A stretch of DNA of 64,000 bases, taken from Chryseolinea lacunae (GTDB lineage: Bacteria > Bacteroidota > Bacteroidia > Cytophagales > Cyclobacteriaceae). How positions within the stretch are numbered: the stretch's first letter is position 1; each line of letters opens with the position of its first letter. The translations under genes were made by a program, and so were the position numbers. Under the pieces are notes generated by a model. It worked only from the letters and a program-made list of their open reading frames with translations. It was not told the origin of the DNA and did not search any database. The stretch is taken from NCBI RefSeq assembly GCF_016735595.1, contig NZ_JAERRB010000002.1:186001-250000 (forward strand). Direction: 5' to 3'. Shown one piece after another: positions 62,059 to 64,000 of this stretch.

Positions 62059-62625
62059 ATGAGGGAAATGTTTCGCGCCCACATCGAAAAAATTGTCAGC
62101 CTGACCGACGATGAATTTGATATTGTGATGGAACACTTCGTGCACAAAAAGCTGAAGCGTCACCAATATGCTGTGCAGCAAGGTGAGTTTGTGGATCATG
62201 AATATTTTGTGGTGAAAGGCTTGTTGAAGTCATTCTTCGCCAATGCCGACGGCAAGGAACATATCATTCAGTTTGCCCTGGAAGACTGGTGGATATCCGA
62301 CTATCAGGCGTTTGTGAATCAGGCGCGCGCCACGTTCAATATCGACTGTCTGGAGGAATCCGATCTGCTGAGCCTTTCGTTTGGCAACAAGAAAAAACTT
62401 TGCGACAAGGTTCATAAGATGGAGCATTTCTTCCGCGTGAAAACCATGTCGGGCTACATCGCCCTGCAACAGCGGGTGTTGTCGCTCATGAACGACAACG
62501 CGCAGACGCGCCACGCGCACTTGCTCGAACATTACCCCGCGCTCTTTCAACGCGTGCCCAAAGCGCTCATTGCATCCTACCTCGGGGTGTCGCGCGAAAC
62601 GCTGAGCCGGTTTGGAAACAGCTGA
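62059..62625 (+). CDS. Crp/Fnr family transcriptional regulator
   Basis: 188 residues from the ATG at 62059. The cyclic-nucleotide-like domain covers about 10-120 (HQYAVQQGEFVDHEYFVVKGLLKSFF is within 34-60, and DGKEHIIQFALEDWW is the jelly-roll core). The C-terminal HTH is RVPKALIASYLGVSRETLSRF. There are no cysteines placed for an Fe-S cluster, so it is not Fnr-like in sensing. This short type is common in Bacteroidota. It is divergent from the exported DJ-1/PfpI gene, a likely target. Confidence 0.88.
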   Translation: MREMFRAHIEKIVSLTDDEFDIVMEHFVHKKLKRHQYAVQQGEFVDHEYFVVKGLLKSFFANADGKEHIIQFALEDWWISDYQAFVNQARATFNIDCLEESDLLSLSFGNKKKLCDKVHKMEHFFRVKTMSGYIALQQRVLSLMNDNAQTRHAHLLEHYPALFQRVPKALIASYLGVSRETLSRFGNS

Positions 62626-62703
62626 AAAAAAAGCAGGCTGCCCGACAAAGACAACCTGCAAACCAACCTAAACATAGTTCAATAATCCAAATAGCAATTC
62701 GCT

Positions 62704-64000
62704 TTAGTTCACGACCACCAGCCTGAACTCGCCCCGCACGTTGTGCTCTTTGGGCGACTTGCAGTCGTTGGCGTTTGTTAACAGATCTTCGTAGAGCGTT
62801 CCTGAAAATATTCCCGTCACATCGCTCATGGCGGCCCCGCTATATTCTCCTATCGTCACCTCGAACGACGCGCATTTGTATGTGATGTCACAAGCATCTT
62901 TTATTTTCTCGCGCTGCACATAACTGAGGGTGTATGACAACATTTGTTCGCCGGGAATAAATTCAACGTCGTCATCGTCGTTGTTGTCATCGTCGTTGTG
63001 GATGCAGCCCAGGCTGATGTCGCCTTCTTTGGGATGCGCGATGGTGAGCGCGAAGGCGTTCGTGATGTGTTGTCCGCTTTGGGTGTAGCTGCCGCCCCCG
63101 AGGGTGAGTTCGCCGTCGTCACGACCGCAGTTGGCGATGGAGAAATTCTCCGGGTCGGGAGGTATGGTGCCGTTGAAGCCATATTGATAATATTCATAGG
63201 CCACACCGTCGATGGTCACCAGCAGGTAGTAGTCGGAGCTCACGATGCTGATGTTGGAGTTGAGCATGTAAGCAACAGACTTGCCTTCCTTGTTGCTGCC
63301 TTGCAGTTGCACCGACACGGCCACAGGATTGACAGATGGTTTTTTGTTCGGCGCTGTGTAGGTAGCATTTTTGCCCTCTGCCGTCAGTGATCCGTTGCTG
63401 TTGGAAACGGGCGCTGTGGTGCCGTTGAGTGTCCAGCTTTTGATTTTAAACTCCTGCAATCGCGACTCCAGCGGCGGGATTGGGGTGAGCGGTGTCAGGG
63501 CGTCGAGGTCGCTATTGATCACGGACAGGGGCACCAGTTCATCTTCTTCATCGGCTTTGTCGGCCGAGAAGCCGGTGATGCTCAGTGCAAGGCTTTTGCC
63601 CACAAGCAAGGTTGACGATGTTGGCGTGAGCGACAATCCCACAAAAGTGCCCAGCGCCCAGTCGCTGAAGTGTGGTGCTTCAACGGTCACGGTGTGCGCA
63701 GCATCGTCGACAACACTTTTCAACGCGGCGTTCCAGCCACCGTCGGTACCTTGCGTCACAATCCAGAGGAAGTCCGAGAGGTTGCCATTCAGAACATCGT
63801 CTGTGTACGTGAAGGTGAGCGTGACAGGTTTTGCAAAGGTGGTGCCTTCGGGCTCAAGCCTGTATCCATGGCCCAACCCAAGCGGTGCAGTGTTGCTGAT
63901 GGGTTGAACAGACACCGTGGTGTTGGCCGACAAGGCACCGGCGGGAATGGTGATCTTCAGTTTTCCATCGGCCGATTGCAAGGTGCCACCGGTGGTGCCG
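62704..64000 (-). CDS. Large surface protein, C-terminal part (5' end outside window)
   Basis: The frame is open from the window edge to the stop at 62704, so about 432 C-terminal residues are visible. The first 120 residues (LKITIPAGALSANTTVSVQPI, then FSDWALGTFVGLSL) form a ZU5-like/GAIN-adjacent beta domain found in Bacteroidota surface proteins. Ig-like strands follow, with an acidic stretch HNDDDNNDDDDVEF near 340 that could bind calcium. The end, EHNVRGEFRLVVVN, has no T9SS or lipoprotein signal; anchoring may be N-terminal. Function unknown. Confidence 0.7.
   Translation of the reverse strand, partial: GTTGGTLQSADGKLKITIPAGALSANTTVSVQPISNTAPLGLGHGYRLEPEGTTFAKPVTLTFTYTDDVLNGNLSDFLWIVTQGTDGGWNAALKSVVDDAAHTVTVEAPHFSDWALGTFVGLSLTPTSSTLLVGKSLALSITGFSADKADEEDELVPLSVINSDLDALTPLTPIPPLESRLQEFKIKSWTLNGTTAPVSNSNGSLTAEGKNATYTAPNKKPSVNPVAVSVQLQGSNKEGKSVAYMLNSNISIVSSDYYLLVTIDGVAYEYYQYGFNGTIPPDPENFSIANCGRDDGELTLGGGSYTQSGQHITNAFALTIAHPKEGDISLGCIHNDDDNNDDDDVEFIPGEQMLSYTLSYVQREKIKDACDITYKCASFEVTIGEYSGAAMSDVTGIFSGTLYEDLLTNANDCKSPKEHNVRGEFRLVVVN

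Overview
The window reads as a chromosomal segment of a Bacteroidota bacterium, most likely of the order Cytophagales. The evidence is a cargo protein ending in a type IX secretion (T9SS) sorting domain, families largely confined to this phylum (DUF2851, DUF3078, a BatD-like protein), repeated use of the phylum's TAnnTTTG promoter element, weak Shine-Dalgarno signals, and an intergenic repeat of a kind I associate with this phylum. Genes are densely packed and GC-rich by eye, with long antisense open frames as a by-product. I recognise no tRNA, rRNA, CRISPR array, insertion sequence or prophage.

Layout. 1-8.4 kb is housekeeping: the end of a saccharopine-dehydrogenase-like gene, marC-rnhA, a porin, a class V aminotransferase, aroQ, xerD, a DUF4136 protein, pyrD and a lipocalin-like lipoprotein. 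8.7-18 kb holds a TPR protein, a small gene broken by one frameshift, a HerA-like ATPase, a DUF3078 outer membrane protein, a CheY-like regulator, a LysM lytic transglycosylase, an O-methyltransferase and an M16 peptidase. 18-21.7 kb is a visibly AT-richer island. It carries an 11-bp tandem repeat, two orphan genes, and a leaderless (cytoplasmic) subtilase followed by a small protein that resembles the subtilase's own N-terminal region. 21.8-30.4 kb, all on the minus strand, holds a nucleoside phosphorylase, a NeuD-like acyltransferase, a membrane protein, a DUF2851 protein, pyrF, lolA and ftsK. 30.8-34.6 kb is an envelope cluster: a propeller-like T9SS cargo, a lipoprotein and a beta-barrel.

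34.6-37.5 kb carries a Bacteroidota-type intergenic repeat, a DUF6892-like protein and dnaX. The dnaX frame is interrupted at a run of ten A residues. A -1 slip there joins the gamma-length product to a proline-rich linker and a tau C-terminal domain, so one gene appears to make two clamp-loader subunits. 38-41.7 kb is a GT87/GT2/polysaccharide deacetylase module and a BatD-like exported protein. 42-44.5 kb holds a PIF1-type helicase and dinB. 45.9-48.5 kb is a TetR circuit: tetR, a hotdog thioesterase and a thiolase, with near-identical palindromic operators before tetR and before the thioesterase. 48.5-57.7 kb holds a membrane protein, a small HTH protein, a large exported beta-helix/PKD protein, two transporters, a small alpha/beta hydrolase and an exported VOC protein. 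58-64 kb holds a CHASE3 histidine kinase with its response regulator, a PfkB kinase, an exported DJ-1/PfpI protein divergent from a Crp-family regulator, and the 3' part of a large surface protein cut by the window edge.

The strongest candidates for undescribed biology are the subtilase/propeptide-like pair (19.65-21.57 kb) and the dnaX slippage site. The twin TetR operators and the repeats are the next most useful leads. All calls are from reading the sequence; no database search was run.
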